Shown here one piece after another: positions 42,401-49,857 of a DNA stretch of 52,097 nt; within the stretch, counting starts at the first letter, position 1, and every line of letters starts with the position of its first letter. The position numbers and the translations under genes were made by a program. Origin of the DNA: Planctomycetales bacterium (GTDB lineage Bacteria > Planctomycetota > SZUA-567); NCBI GenBank assembly GCA_025997475.1, contig BNUQ01000009.1, positions 1 through 52,097 of the forward strand. Reading direction: 5' to 3'. The notes under the pieces were generated by a model. The model was given only the letters and a program-made list of their open reading frames with translations. It was not told where the DNA came from and made no database searches.

Positions 42401-42478
42401 GTAGCCGCCGACGAGGAGCGCGCCGGTCAGCCACCAAAAAAACGACGGCAACCGTCGTTTGCTTTCAGCATTTATCAC
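39458..42478 (-). CDS. Hybrid sensor histidine kinase with GAF domains
   Basis: A 1006-residue hybrid kinase. Two membrane helices (about 13-33 and 42-60) with almost no external loop precede three GAF-like domains (about 85-270, 270-450, 450-610; e.g. FGMPIFADDNFWGVLTFE, FHLPVFHNKTFWGSITFDD, LHVPLYVNGVLWASLAVE). The phospho-acceptor is His629 in LAHMSHEMRTPLNAVQGL. The ATPase has the N box NLLSNAVKYT and G2 box GTGLGLSLCKKL. The receiver Asp is D932 in IFMDHMMPEMDG. All catalytic residues look intact. The start is a GTG (42476-42478) with GGAG upstream. No partner output gene is next to it. Confidence 0.92.
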   Translation of the reverse strand: MINAESKRRLPSFFWWLTGALLVGGYALIVRFFTGGSEWRETLTGTLGWVAIFCVLAVLAVRHVYERITQTIAAADRREAALNYLSALARNSFGAPPEEVEAAVNDALRLLAEIGECRRVRVWRGRRGNSGKCGDLLYEWNATVGAHDAAASVWRLESETPEFFQGLQTGNWFALDELALPEAETAALRQWCADGDFFGMPIFADDNFWGVLTFEPSSTRAAAPDAKRDDWLQAAGLLVTDTILYAEKSRAIELRESNLATVVKISQTYADDDDGGDFDAATATALRLLGEKAGVDRVGVWNNCLRAGEFSTTAVYEWSRPGVAGLLGTPAAIDVQWQLFEPEYVAHLANGQCHNGVFKNLVKSDYLLERFRTRSLFHLPVFHNKTFWGSITFDDCERDREFTPAEQNFFRVAGNVIASAVTRNEYEANLIQREAKMRAMGNLAVRFSESDESDDHRITMVLRTVTGHLGVGQAHLFRYRFVDDRLFVRLLGKYPEDAADLPAELLTDDGFPVGSEYPELCAMLLDGDTINGPASDLGGDAQKYGEQFRCRAMLHVPLYVNGVLWASLAVEAQTERYFTTDEESFARAVGTLGINVVARAEMLVVLQEANREAQASARAKQDFLAHMSHEMRTPLNAVQGLTYLALRLPEVNDKAREYLQIIRHSSATLLDLVNDLLDTSQISAGKFSLHNNAYSVAELLSETAATNAARIGNKPLELRLTLTPPLPAQLLGDATRVKQVFNNLLSNAVKYTKVGAVEWQVAVERDGEDQWLIARVRDTGVGIKPEDMEKLFTEYTQVDANSNRGVEGTGLGLSLCKKLVESMGGEIAVESVYGKGSVFTVRLRQGAVDDEILPPATLAALENFSYRLVEDHDEKVEPVNATVLVVDDAAVNLTVAEGMLEYYGITVVCASSGYEALARLQKGEQFRAIFMDHMMPEMDGVETAERIRALGTDYALHVPIIALTANAMAESRQLFADHGFQAFLAKPIALKALDGIIDEWVRPTRS

Positions 42479-42499
42479 TACGTTCTCCAGAAGAATAAA

Positions 42500-42600
42500 T
42501 TAACCTTGGTGGAGTTTGACGATTAAAAATCGCTCCGTGAAATTTTGATAATCAATTCCTCGATGGTTAATGGCGCATGGTTAGCGGTTAATTTGCTCGG
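42500..42600. repeat. Heptad-arm hairpin element, copy 12 (arms eroded)
   Basis: The core GGTGGAGTTTGACGATTAAA, then AATCGCTCCGTGAAATTTTG, ATAATCAATTCCTC is clear. The arms are mostly lost or degraded (AATTAACC on the left; ATGGTTAATGG, ATGGTTAGCGGTTAAT on the right). Confidence 0.65.
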
Positions 42601-42628
42601 CATTTATCTATCAAATTTCCCCGCGCGT

Positions 42629-42910
42629 TCACGCCGAGCACGCCGCGCGGTTGGCGCGGACGGTCGGCAAATCAACATTTACCCAAGCGGCGACGCCGCT
42701 CGCGTCCGGCGTTACGTCGGCAAGCGGCGGCGGCGGCAATTCCTCACCGCTTTCGCACATCGTCAAAATCCTGCCCGCGGCGGCGTCCGCCGCCATCGCC
42801 AGCGCGTCGGCGAAATCGTCGCCGAAAGTCGCGAGCGGCAAATCGACAAACTCCACCGCGTAACGCCCGTCAGGTTCGGGATAAAAACACGCCGGATAAG
42901 TGTAGCGCAT
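42629..42910 (-). CDS. hicB: HicB-like antitoxin
   Basis: A 93-residue UPF0150/HicB protein: YPACFYPEPDGRYAVEFVDLPLATFGDDFADALAMAADAAAGRI is the partially degraded RNase-H fold of the family, in which D-L-P and the repeated A-x-x-A helices are typical. The C-terminal HTH that many HicB proteins have is not present, so repression may use a partner or be weak. It lies 11 bases downstream of hicA. It should neutralise HicA in the pair. I chose the ATG at 42908-42910. Confidence 0.82.
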   Translation of the reverse strand: MRYTYPACFYPEPDGRYAVEFVDLPLATFGDDFADALAMAADAAAGRILTMCESGEELPPPPLADVTPDASGVAAWVNVDLPTVRANRAACSA

Positions 42911-42921
42911 AAAATTCCCTT

Positions 42922-43104
42922 TTATTTCAGTCCCGCTTGCGAGCGAATGGAATTGACGACGCGCAAGGGCAAGTCGCCCGCGTGTCGCGGAACGGTAACG
43001 TTGCCGGTTTTGCCGGCGTGTTCGTCGTGATAATGCGACCCGCGAATTTTCACCAAAAACCAACCGTCGTTTTTTATCATTTTTTCGACTTCGCGGAACG
43101 TCAT
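42922..43104 (-). CDS. hicA: HicA-like mRNA interferase toxin
   Basis: A 60-residue HicA toxin with a double-stranded RNA-binding-like fold. FREVEKMIKNDGWFLVKIRGSHYHDEH carries the conserved GSH active-site block (His24), followed by the family TVPRHAGDLPLRVVNSIRSQAGL. HicA cleaves mRNA independently of the ribosome. Its ATG overlaps the yebC stop by one base (TAATG), so it may be translated by re-initiation from yebC. hicA and hicB share one transcript, with toxin first as is usual for this family. Confidence 0.88.
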   Translation of the reverse strand: MTFREVEKMIKNDGWFLVKIRGSHYHDEHAGKTGNVTVPRHAGDLPLRVVNSIRSQAGLK

Positions 43105-43850
43105 TACGCTTCCAACTGTTTCGCGACTTCGTCCGACACGTCGAAATTGGCATAGACGTTTTGCACGTCTTCGTGTTCGTCCAATTTGTCAATCAGGTTC
43201 GTCAGTTTGCGCGCGTCGTTCAGCCCGACTTCCACCGAATTTTCGGCAATCAATTTGACTTCCGCCTCTTCGGTTTCGATGCCCGCTTTCGCCAGCGCCT
43301 CGCCGACGGCGGCGAAAGCGTTCGGCGACGTATAGACCTCGAAAAAGTCGCCCTGGTCAACGATGTCTTCCGCGCCGGCTTCAAGCGCGACCTCCATCAA
43401 TTGGTCTTCGGTCGCTTTTTCGGCGTTGACGGTGAACACGCCTTGGCGCTGGAACAGATACGACACCGCGCCCTCTTTGGCGAGTTTCGCGCCGCATTTT
43501 TCGACGAGGTTGCGGATTTCGGGACCGGTGCGGTTGGTGTTGTCGGTCAGGCATTCGATAATCACCGCCGCGCCGCCTTGCCCATACGCCTCAAACGTCA
43601 TCGGCGTGTAGCCGGTGCTGGTGTCGAGGGCTTTGTCGATGGCGCGTTTCCAGTTGTCTTTCGGCATATTGGCGAGGCGGCATTTATCGACGATAAGGCG
43701 CAGACGCGGATTGTCGTCGGGATTGCCGCTCCCGCCTTCGCGCACCGCGATATACACCAATTTCGCCAACCGCGAGAAAACCTTGCCTTTTTTGGCGTCG
43801 TTCGCCGCTTTTTTGTGCTTAATGCCCGCCCAGTGCGAATGTCCTGACAT
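43104..43850 (-). CDS. yebC: YebC/PmpR-family transcriptional regulator
   Basis: A full-length 248-residue YebC. GHSHWAGIKHKKAANDAKKGKVFSRLAKLVYIAVREGGSGNPDDNPRLR is the family N-terminus, and AKLAKEGAVSYLFQRQGVF with the following acidic middle domain completes it. Proteins of this family were described as transcription regulators and more recently in relation to ribosome stalling; I cannot tell which applies. The ATG at 43848-43850 follows AGGAGAA. ruvC, its common neighbour, is absent. Its stop codon overlaps the hicA start. Confidence 0.96.
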   Translation of the reverse strand: MSGHSHWAGIKHKKAANDAKKGKVFSRLAKLVYIAVREGGSGNPDDNPRLRLIVDKCRLANMPKDNWKRAIDKALDTSTGYTPMTFEAYGQGGAAVIIECLTDNTNRTGPEIRNLVEKCGAKLAKEGAVSYLFQRQGVFTVNAEKATEDQLMEVALEAGAEDIVDQGDFFEVYTSPNAFAAVGEALAKAGIETEEAEVKLIAENSVEVGLNDARKLTNLIDKLDEHEDVQNVYANFDVSDEVAKQLEA

Positions 43851-43903
43851 TTGATTTCTCCTGTTATGAATTTACCGATTCCGTCATTGTTAATTGTTTG
43901 TTA

Positions 43904-45268
43904 TCACCGCATCCGCACTTGCACCCGTTTCAGCCGCCCGTTGTCGTAGAGCAGAAAATCGGTCGCGCCGCGCCGTTTCGCCGCGCCGATGAGTTCGCGA
44001 TAACGTTGCGTGTTGACCGCCGGTTCGCGATTGATTTCCGAAATAATCGTCCCCGGACGGATGCCCAGCATCAGCGCCATCGGCGACGCGTCCACGACCA
44101 ACACGCCTTTAATCAACGGCAGACGATGCTGAATATAGTCCTCCGAGGTCAAGTCGCGCACCGTCAAGCCCAGAACTTCGTCCTGATAAAAATTGGCTTT
44201 TTGCTGACCGGCAAGCACCACCTCGCACGTTTGCGTCCGCTCGCCGCGCCGGAAAACGACGGTGAATTTCGCCTCCGCGCCCGCCAAACTGACCACGTAA
44301 TTGAAATTGTAAATATCGTTCACCGGTCGGTCGTTGACCGACAAAATCACGTCGCCAATCCGCAAGCCGGCGGCTTCCGCCGGCGAGTCCTTGATGATTT
44401 GCTCAATGTGCAAGCCGATTTTGTCGAGCCGTTCCGCGACAATCGCGCCGAAATAACCGGGCGTAAATTCGCCGTGTTCGCGGAGTTGTTTGACGATAAG
44501 CCCGACGGCGTTGCTCGGAATGGAAAAACCGATGCCCATATAACCGCCGGTGCGGCTGAAAATCGCGGTGTTCAAGCCGACGACTTCGCCGTCCAAATTG
44601 ACCAGCGGTCCGCCGGAATTGCCGGGGTTAATCGCCGCGTCGGTTTGGATGAAGTCCTCGTATTCGCTGATGCCGGTCGAGTTGCGCCCCTTGGCGCTGA
44701 CGATGCCGGACGTTACCGTTTGCGTCAGCCCGAACGGACTGCCGATAGCCAAAACCCATTCGCCGACTTCGATTTGGTCGGAGTCGCCGAATTCTAAAAA
44801 CGGCAAATTTTGCGCGTCGATTTTCAGCAACGCGACATCGTTTTTTTCGTCGTCGCCGACCACGGCGGCGGAAAATTCACTGCCGTCCGCCAGTTTGACC
44901 GTGATGGTTTTCGCGTTTTTGACGACGTGGGCGTTGGTCACGAGGAGACCGTTCGCGGCGATAATAAAGCCCGACCCCATCGCTTTCGCCAACTCGTCGG
45001 TTCGGTTCGGCAAATTGAAAAACCGCCGCGTAAATTCGTCGTTGAAAAAATCAAACGGATTGGCGGCGCTCGGCGCCACGGGCGAGAGCGTCTCAATATA
45101 AACGACCGCCGGTTTGACTTTTTTCGCGGCTTCGGCAAACGCTTTGCCTAACATTTTGCTCATCTGTTTCGGCGTGGAAATTTCCGCGGCGGCGGCGAAA
45201 CCGTCGCCAATATCGGCGGCGAGCAGGGCGGGGCAGAGAAGCAAGGCGAGTAAAATGAGTTTGCGCAT
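43904..45268 (-). CDS. DegP/DegQ-type periplasmic serine protease
   Basis: A 454-residue HtrA-type protease with a signal peptide (MRKLILLALLLCPALLA). The catalytic triad is His114 (TNAHVV), Asp144 (NDVALLKI) and Ser218 (NPGNSGGPLVN). Two PDZ domains follow (about 270-355, PAEAAGLRIGDVILSVNDRPV, and about 365-450, ending LKRVQVRMR). DegP-like enzymes degrade or refold envelope proteins. The LA-loop is short, as in DegQ/DegS. It is 53 bases upstream of yebC in the same direction. The ATG at 45266-45268 is preceded by no strong ribosome binding site. Confidence 0.92.
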   Translation of the reverse strand: MRKLILLALLLCPALLAADIGDGFAAAAEISTPKQMSKMLGKAFAEAAKKVKPAVVYIETLSPVAPSAANPFDFFNDEFTRRFFNLPNRTDELAKAMGSGFIIAANGLLVTNAHVVKNAKTITVKLADGSEFSAAVVGDDEKNDVALLKIDAQNLPFLEFGDSDQIEVGEWVLAIGSPFGLTQTVTSGIVSAKGRNSTGISEYEDFIQTDAAINPGNSGGPLVNLDGEVVGLNTAIFSRTGGYMGIGFSIPSNAVGLIVKQLREHGEFTPGYFGAIVAERLDKIGLHIEQIIKDSPAEAAGLRIGDVILSVNDRPVNDIYNFNYVVSLAGAEAKFTVVFRRGERTQTCEVVLAGQQKANFYQDEVLGLTVRDLTSEDYIQHRLPLIKGVLVVDASPMALMLGIRPGTIISEINREPAVNTQRYRELIGAAKRRGATDFLLYDNGRLKRVQVRMR

Positions 45269-45321
45269 CGTAACGTTGGTGATGATGGTGAAGCAAAGGC
45301 AAGCCGTTTGCGCTCGGTTTG

Positions 45322-45354
45322 CGTAGAGCCACCGTGTTTAGAAACGCCTCTACG
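45322..45354. repeat. Small hairpin CGTAGAG...CTCTACG
   Basis: CGTAGAG at 45322-45328 pairs with CTCTACG at 45348-45354 across a 19-base loop in the gap between rsmA and the protease gene. There is no T tract, so its role is unclear. Confidence 0.45.
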
Positions 45355-45416
45355 AAACGAACACCTCGCAGTGTAGCGAAAAAACACCGCGCCGTCGATA
45401 AGATAACGCTCCGCTT

Positions 45417-46286
45417 TCATTTTAAGAATTCCGCCGCCGCGACGGACAGCCGCCGCAGGGTGTCCGGCGACAGGTCTTCGCCGCGCTCGTTGCCGGTTAG
45501 ATCGGTCGCGGCAAGCGCGGCGGCGAGCGGCGCGGGCGGAATTTTTTCGCGCAAGCATTTCGCCAGCGTTTTGCGCCGGTGCTGGAAAATTGCCGCGAGT
45601 AAAATATCGAGCGTTTGCCAGTCGATTTGCGCCCGCTCCGCCGCGGGGAAAAAATCGAATTTGACCAACGCCGATTTCACCGCCGGCCTCGGATAAAAAA
45701 CTTCCGGCGGCACCGGACGCAAAATTTGTCCTTTGCCCGCCAGCGCCGCGCGCGCCGCCAAGCCGCCGTAATGGTCCGTTCCCGCCGCCGCGAACAGCCG
45801 TTCCGCGACTTCGTATTGCAACAGAAAAATCGCCGTTTGCCACGGCTGGGGCTCGGCGCACAAATTGGCGATAAACGGCGTGCCGGCGGAATACGGCAAA
45901 TTGGCGATGCACCGCAGATTCTTTTTCGCGCCGCGCCGCGCCGCGACCGTCGCCAGCGCCTCGGCGTTCAGCGCGTTTTTGCCGGACAGAATATCGCCGC
46001 GGAGCAGTTGAAAATTCGCGCGGTCGCCCAAGCGGTCTTGCAATAAGGCGGCTAAACCGCGGTCGATTTCGACGGCGAACACCTCCGCGCCGGTCGCCAA
46101 TAATTTTTCGGTCAACCGTCCGGTGCCGGGACCGACTTCCAACACATAATCGTCCGCCGTCGCGTAGTCGGCGATGACCGTGAGCAGATTATGGTCAAGC
46201 AGAAAATTCTGCCCGAATTTTTTTTGCGGACGTAAGCGGCGCTCGGCGAGCAAGCGTTGGATTTCGGTTTTGACGGCAGTGGACAT
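45417..46286 (-). CDS. rsmA: 16S rRNA (adenine(1518)-N6/adenine(1519)-N6)-dimethyltransferase
   Basis: A 289-residue RsmA/KsgA, which dimethylates two adjacent adenines near the 3' end of 16S rRNA with AdoMet. FGQNFLLDHNLL opens the family, motif I is VLEVGPGTGRLTEKLLATGAEVFAVEID, and the NLPY active-site motif reads NLPYSAGTPFI. The C-terminal helical domain (FDFFPAAERAQIDWQTLDILLAAIFQHRRKTLAKCL) is intact. The ATG at 46284-46286 is chosen; a TTG two codons upstream is less likely. pdxA and apaGH, its frequent neighbours, are missing. Confidence 0.95.
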   Translation of the reverse strand: MSTAVKTEIQRLLAERRLRPQKKFGQNFLLDHNLLTVIADYATADDYVLEVGPGTGRLTEKLLATGAEVFAVEIDRGLAALLQDRLGDRANFQLLRGDILSGKNALNAEALATVAARRGAKKNLRCIANLPYSAGTPFIANLCAEPQPWQTAIFLLQYEVAERLFAAAGTDHYGGLAARAALAGKGQILRPVPPEVFYPRPAVKSALVKFDFFPAAERAQIDWQTLDILLAAIFQHRRKTLAKCLREKIPPAPLAAALAATDLTGNERGEDLSPDTLRRLSVAAAEFLK

Positions 46287-46312
46287 CGGCAAGGCGTAAA
46301 ATATAGTTTCGG

Positions 46313-46376
46313 GTAATTTATCCGGTCGGCTTTTTTAACGACCGACTACTTTAAGTCCACAGTCGCCGGATAATTT
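46313..46376 (+). promoter_or_regulatory. Inverted repeat upstream of the toxin-antitoxin operon
   Basis: AATTTATCCGG (46315-46325) and CCGGATAATTT (46366-46376) form an inverted repeat matching at 10 of 11 positions, with a smaller stem GGTCG/CGACC between them. It lies 33 bases before the antitoxin ATG, where autoregulatory operators of such operons usually sit. The region between is AT-rich enough for a promoter, but no good -35/-10 pair stands out. Confidence 0.4.
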
Positions 46377-46409
46377 TCGCGAATGACGCGGCGACCCGGG
46401 AGTATGAAA

Positions 46410-46748
46410 ATGACGCAACTAACCATCACGATTGACGACGCGCTGAAGACGCGCGCGGAAGAATTTTTCGGGCGCTGGGATTTTGATTTGCCGCTCGCGG
46501 TGGACACGTGGTTGCGGCAAACGGTGCGGCGCCAGAAAAAACCGTTCACCGCGAAAACCGCCGCCGCCGCCAAATATCGCGAGAAAATCTCGCGCGAGTT
46601 CGGCATCGTCGTCCCCGAAGGCGAAGAGGACGACCCGTTTTACAGCGTCGCGAATATGCGGGCGTTGCAAGCGTCGTTCCGCGAAGCCGACGAGGGAAAA
46701 TTTATTTACAAAACCTTGGCTGAATTATTAGCGATGGAAAAAGAATGA
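46410..46748 (+). CDS. Antitoxin of a YoeB-type toxin-antitoxin pair
   Basis: A 112-residue protein. TQLTITIDDALKTRAEEFFGRWDFDLPLAVDTWLRQTVRRQKKPF resembles the RelB/DinJ type ribbon-helix-helix DNA-binding N-terminus. The tail (SVANMRALQASFREADEGKFIYKTLAELLAMEKE) has the SxxNxxxL-x-x-S pattern seen in antitoxins that wrap around YoeB or RelE toxins. It would bind the toxin and repress its own promoter. Its stop overlaps the toxin start (ATGA). I prefer the ATG at 46410 over 46404 for spacing from GGGAG. Confidence 0.8.
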   Translation: MTQLTITIDDALKTRAEEFFGRWDFDLPLAVDTWLRQTVRRQKKPFTAKTAAAAKYREKISREFGIVVPEGEEDDPFYSVANMRALQASFREADEGKFIYKTLAELLAMEKE

Positions 46749-47005
46749 ATCTCAAATTCACTCCGACCGGTTGGCAACATTACTTGTCGTGGCAAACCGA
46801 CAAAAAAACGCTCGCTAAAATCAATCGGCTGCTTGCGGATATTTTGCGCAATCCGTTTACCGGTCTCGGCAAACCGGAGGCGTTAAGAGGCGATAAATTC
46901 GGCGCTTGGTCGCGGCGGATTGACGATGCCAACCGCGTCGTTTATCGCCTCGTTCGCGACGAAATTGAAATTGAGCAATGCCGCGGACACTACGACGATA
47001 AATAA
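46745..47005 (+). CDS. yoeB: YoeB-type mRNA interferase toxin
   Basis: An 86-residue YoeB-like toxin that cuts mRNA on the ribosome. The catalytic residues of E. coli YoeB (Glu46, Arg65, His83) have equivalents at Glu45 (KPEALRG), Arg64 (NRVVYRL) and His82 (CRGHYDD), so it looks active. LAKINRLLADILRNPFTGLGKPE is the typical family block. It overlaps the antitoxin by 4 bases (ATGA), giving tight translational coupling. The region downstream to thrC is short. Confidence 0.92.
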   Translation: MNLKFTPTGWQHYLSWQTDKKTLAKINRLLADILRNPFTGLGKPEALRGDKFGAWSRRIDDANRVVYRLVRDEIEIEQCRGHYDDK

Positions 47006-47051
47006 TTGCTGTCGCCAAGTATCGTGATTTTCAATCATTCAAGGAAAATTT

Positions 47052-48455
47052 ATGCCCACTCCCATTGCTTACCAAAAATGCATCGCCTGCGGCGCGACGT
47101 TTGACATTCACGCCGTTCTCGCGTCCTGCGAGCGTTGCGGCAATTTGTTGGATGTCGCTTACGACTGGAATCGCGCCGCCTTGCCGGCGAAAATCGCGGA
47201 TTGCGGTCGCGCGGACCCGACCGTTGACGGCGGACTGTGCCGCGTTAGCGGCGTGTGGCGCTTCGGCGCGCTCGCGCCTTTCGCGCCGGTCGAGTGTCGC
47301 GCCACCATCGGCGAAGGGCACACGCAACTCCGCCCCGCGCCGCGCGTCGCCGAATACGTCGGGCTGAAAAAAATATATTTGCAGTATGAAGGGCTGAATC
47401 CGTCCGGCTCGTTCAAAGACAACGGGATGGCGGGCGCGTTCACCCACGCCGCGATGACCGGCGCGACGACGGTGGCTTGCGCTTCGACCGGCAACACCTC
47501 CGCGAGTATGGCGGCGTTCGCGGCGGGCGGCGGGGCGAATGGCGGTCTGCGCGCCATTATTTTTATCGGCGACGGCAAAATCGCCTACGGTAAATTGTCG
47601 CAAGCGCTCGACTACGGCGCGACGACGTTGCTGATTAAGGGCGATTTCGACGACGCGATGGCGCGGGTGCAGGAGGTCTGCGCCGCGCAAGAAATTTATT
47701 TGGTCAACTCGGTCAATCCGTTCCGGCTCGAAGGACAAAAAACGATTATGTATCGTGTTTTGGAGGGACTGAATTGGCAAATACCGGATTGGGTCGTTTG
47801 CCCCGGCGGCAATCTCGGCAACAGTTCGGCGTTTGGCAAAGCGTTCGGCGAACTCTACGAATTGGGGCTGATTAAAAAAATGCCGCGCCTCGCGGTCATC
47901 AATTCGACCGGCGCGCCGACGCTGAATAACTTGGTCAACGAGCGCGGTTTGCGCTGGAACGGCGGGCGGGTTGACGACGCGATGATTGCAACCTATTACG
48001 GCGAACTCGACGCGAAAAACGAGCGGGCGCATACCGTCGCCAGCGCGATTGAAATCAACCGACCGGTGAATTTGAAAAAATGTTTGCGGGCGTTAGAGCG
48101 GACTGACGGCGTGGCGCGCGCGGTTTCCGACCAGCAAATTATGGACGCCAAAGCGTGGGCGGGGCGGGAGGGTTTGGGGTGCGAGCCGGCGAGCGCGGCG
48201 AGCGTGGCGGGCGCGAAAATGTTGGTGGAGCAGGGCGTCATCGACCGCGACGCGACGGTGGCGTGCGTGCTGACCGGGCACCAATTGAAAGACCCGCACG
48301 CGACGGTGGCGTATCAAAGTTACGACGAGGAAAAATTGCGGGAGAGTTACGGCGATTACGGCATCACGACGAACCGCTTCGGCAACCAGCCGGTGGCGGT
48401 CGCGAACGATTTGGGGCAAATTATCGACGCGATTCGGCGGCGCGGTTTGGTGTAA
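47052..48455 (+). CDS. thrC: Threonine synthase
   Basis: A 467-residue threonine synthase, PLP fold type II, converting O-phosphohomoserine to threonine. An N-terminal zinc-ribbon-like stretch ([27 protein letters not shown]) precedes the core. The PLP lysine is Lys122 in [28 protein letters not shown] is the phosphate-binding/active-site loop; the [17 protein letters not shown] block binds the cofactor phosphate. The family length is usual for the plant/archaeal-like form. No thrA or thrB is adjacent. The ATG at 47052 follows AAGGAAAA. Confidence 0.94.
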   Translation: MPTPIAYQKCIACGATFDIHAVLASCERCGNLLDVAYDWNRAALPAKIADCGRADPTVDGGLCRVSGVWRFGALAPFAPVECRATIGEGHTQLRPAPRVAEYVGLKKIYLQYEGLNPSGSFKDNGMAGAFTHAAMTGATTVACASTGNTSASMAAFAAGGGANGGLRAIIFIGDGKIAYGKLSQALDYGATTLLIKGDFDDAMARVQEVCAAQEIYLVNSVNPFRLEGQKTIMYRVLEGLNWQIPDWVVCPGGNLGNSSAFGKAFGELYELGLIKKMPRLAVINSTGAPTLNNLVNERGLRWNGGRVDDAMIATYYGELDAKNERAHTVASAIEINRPVNLKKCLRALERTDGVARAVSDQQIMDAKAWAGREGLGCEPASAASVAGAKMLVEQGVIDRDATVACVLTGHQLKDPHATVAYQSYDEEKLRESYGDYGITTNRFGNQPVAVANDLGQIIDAIRRRGLV

Positions 48456-48531
48456 GTTAATTCCTCTTTACGAGAGGGCAGGGCGGATTATCCGCTGGCT
48501 TGTGATGCTAATCGGCGGTTGACGGGCGGTG

Positions 48532-48677
48532 GCTCTATTCGATTGCCACGCCTTTTAAGGCGTGGTTAGCGTTAAGAAAATGACCGGCTTTAGCCGAAAT
48601 TCTTTTTTCTTTGGGCTAAAGCCCTTTCTTTTTTAACCGCCCACCACGCCCTAAAGGGCGTGGCAATTGAATAGAGC
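48532..48677. repeat. Nested palindromic element, complete copy B
   Basis: Bounded by GCTCTATTCGATTGCCACGC and GGGCGTGGCAATTGAATAGAGC (146 bp), with internal hairpins CACGCC-TTTTAA-GGCGTGG, GGCTTTAGCC and GGGCTAAAGCCC. It resembles copy A, with the same end sequences. It is followed by TCACCACGGAGAA, a remnant of the outer CACGGAGG arm, which here supplies GGAG to the next gene. It lies between thrC and the glycosyltransferase. Confidence 0.85.
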
Positions 48678-48702
48678 GGATTTTTTCACCACGGAGAAAA
48701 TC

Positions 48703-49794
48703 ATGCTCCACAAAATCATCATCCGCTTGCTTGCGAGTTGCGTCTTTGACCGCGTTCGGCGCCAATACTTCCGCGACCGCCTGTTCACCTACTACGATAT
48801 TTTCTGGGGACACGACCGGTCGTGGCGAGAACGTTGGGCGGCCGTCGTCGCGTTCGGGCGCTGTTGGTTAAGTGGACGCCGCGACATAACGAACGAACGA
48901 ACGAACGAACGAACGAACGAACGAACGAACGAACGAACGAACGAACGAACGAACGAACGAACGAACACTATTGTCTTTCTTGAAAATAGCGACCGCGAAG
49001 CGGGTTGGGCTGACCGTTTGAGCAGAATAACGATGCTCTACAAAACGAGCCGGACGCTGAACTGGCGGTTCCGAATTTTCTTCACTTATCCGTTTAATTT
49101 GGCGGATTTTCTCGCGCCGAATGTTTATGACTGGCGCATCAGTCCGGCGGAAATGGCGGCGGCTCTGCCGGCGGCAATCATTCATAACACCTCGCGATTT
49201 AGCGGCGACACGGTGGAGGCGGTTGTGGCGTCGCTCGCCGCGTCGCCGACAACCTGCGGCTATCTTTTTTCGTCCGGCAACTTTGCGGGCGACCGCAGAT
49301 TGTTCGCCGAATTGTTTCGCCCGTCGCCCGCGTTGCAAGAAATGCTTGACGAGCAGTCGCGGCAAATCGGCGGCGAATACGTCGCGGTCGGTTTTCGCTT
49401 TCAGCGATTACTGAACGACGAATTGGGCGAAGCGTGCGCGACGGCGGTATTGCCGCCGGCGGAACGGGAAAGTTTAATCGTTCGCTGTTTAGACCATTTG
49501 CGGGAAATTCACGCGGAAAATGCCGACCGGCGCGTTTTGCTCGCCACCGACAGCGAGAATTTTCGCGTCGCCGCGCAAAAACTCGCTTTCGTCTATGCGG
49601 CGCCGGGGGAGATTGCGCATATGGGAATGGAGGCAAACGGCAAATCGGTCGGGCGGAAATTATTTTTGGATTTTTTTCTGATTTCACGGGCGAAAAAGGT
49701 CTATATCGTCGCCGACGGGCAAATGCGCGAGTCCGGTTTTCCGGCGACGGCGGCGGCGATGGGACAAGTTCCGTTGGCGATTAGACGCTATTAA
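48703..49794 (+). CDS. Putative fucosyl/glycosyltransferase with in-frame tetranucleotide repeat (phase-variable candidate)
   Basis: A 363-residue protein. After an N-terminal segment (about 1-65) and a T-(NERT)6-N tract comes GWADRLSRITMLYKTSRTLNWRFRIFFTYPFNLADFLAPNVYDW, then RRVLLATDSENFRVAAQKL, HMGMEANGKSVGRKLFLDFFLISRAKKVYI and MRESGFPATAAAMGQVPL. The order G-x-x-DRL, tDSxxF, H, K-x-x-LDF-x-LI-x-x-A-K and SGFP-x-x-AA resembles NodZ/GT23-like bacterial glycosyltransferases of capsule loci. The start ATG at 48703 has GGAG upstream. The AACG repeat (48888-48966) has a 4-bp unit, so slippage would shift the frame; the frame is open in this copy. Sugar and acceptor unknown. Confidence 0.65.
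   Translation: MLHKIIIRLLASCVFDRVRRQYFRDRLFTYYDIFWGHDRSWRERWAAVVAFGRCWLSGRRDITNERTNERTNERTNERTNERTNERTNTIVFLENSDREAGWADRLSRITMLYKTSRTLNWRFRIFFTYPFNLADFLAPNVYDWRISPAEMAAALPAAIIHNTSRFSGDTVEAVVASLAASPTTCGYLFSSGNFAGDRRLFAELFRPSPALQEMLDEQSRQIGGEYVAVGFRFQRLLNDELGEACATAVLPPAERESLIVRCLDHLREIHAENADRRVLLATDSENFRVAAQKLAFVYAAPGEIAHMGMEANGKSVGRKLFLDFFLISRAKKVYIVADGQMRESGFPATAAAMGQVPLAIRRY
48888..48966. repeat. (AACG)19.75 microsatellite inside a glycosyltransferase gene
   Basis: Nineteen perfect AACG units plus AAC, 79 bp with no interruption. In frame it encodes six NERT tetrapeptides. The unit is 4 bp and the gene frame is 3 bp, so loss or gain of one unit stops translation soon after the tract. Confidence 0.97.
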
Positions 49795-49857
49795 AATTGT
49801 TGGGTAACCATACAAGCGAGAGATTCGCGGATAAGTTCTTTCTGAACGGAAAATAAA

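Noticed and set aside
48888..48966. The AACG tract as a sequencing or assembly artefact.
   Set aside because: It is perfect, in frame with conserved sequence on both sides, and in a gene type known for such repeats. Its exact length may still be misassembled.
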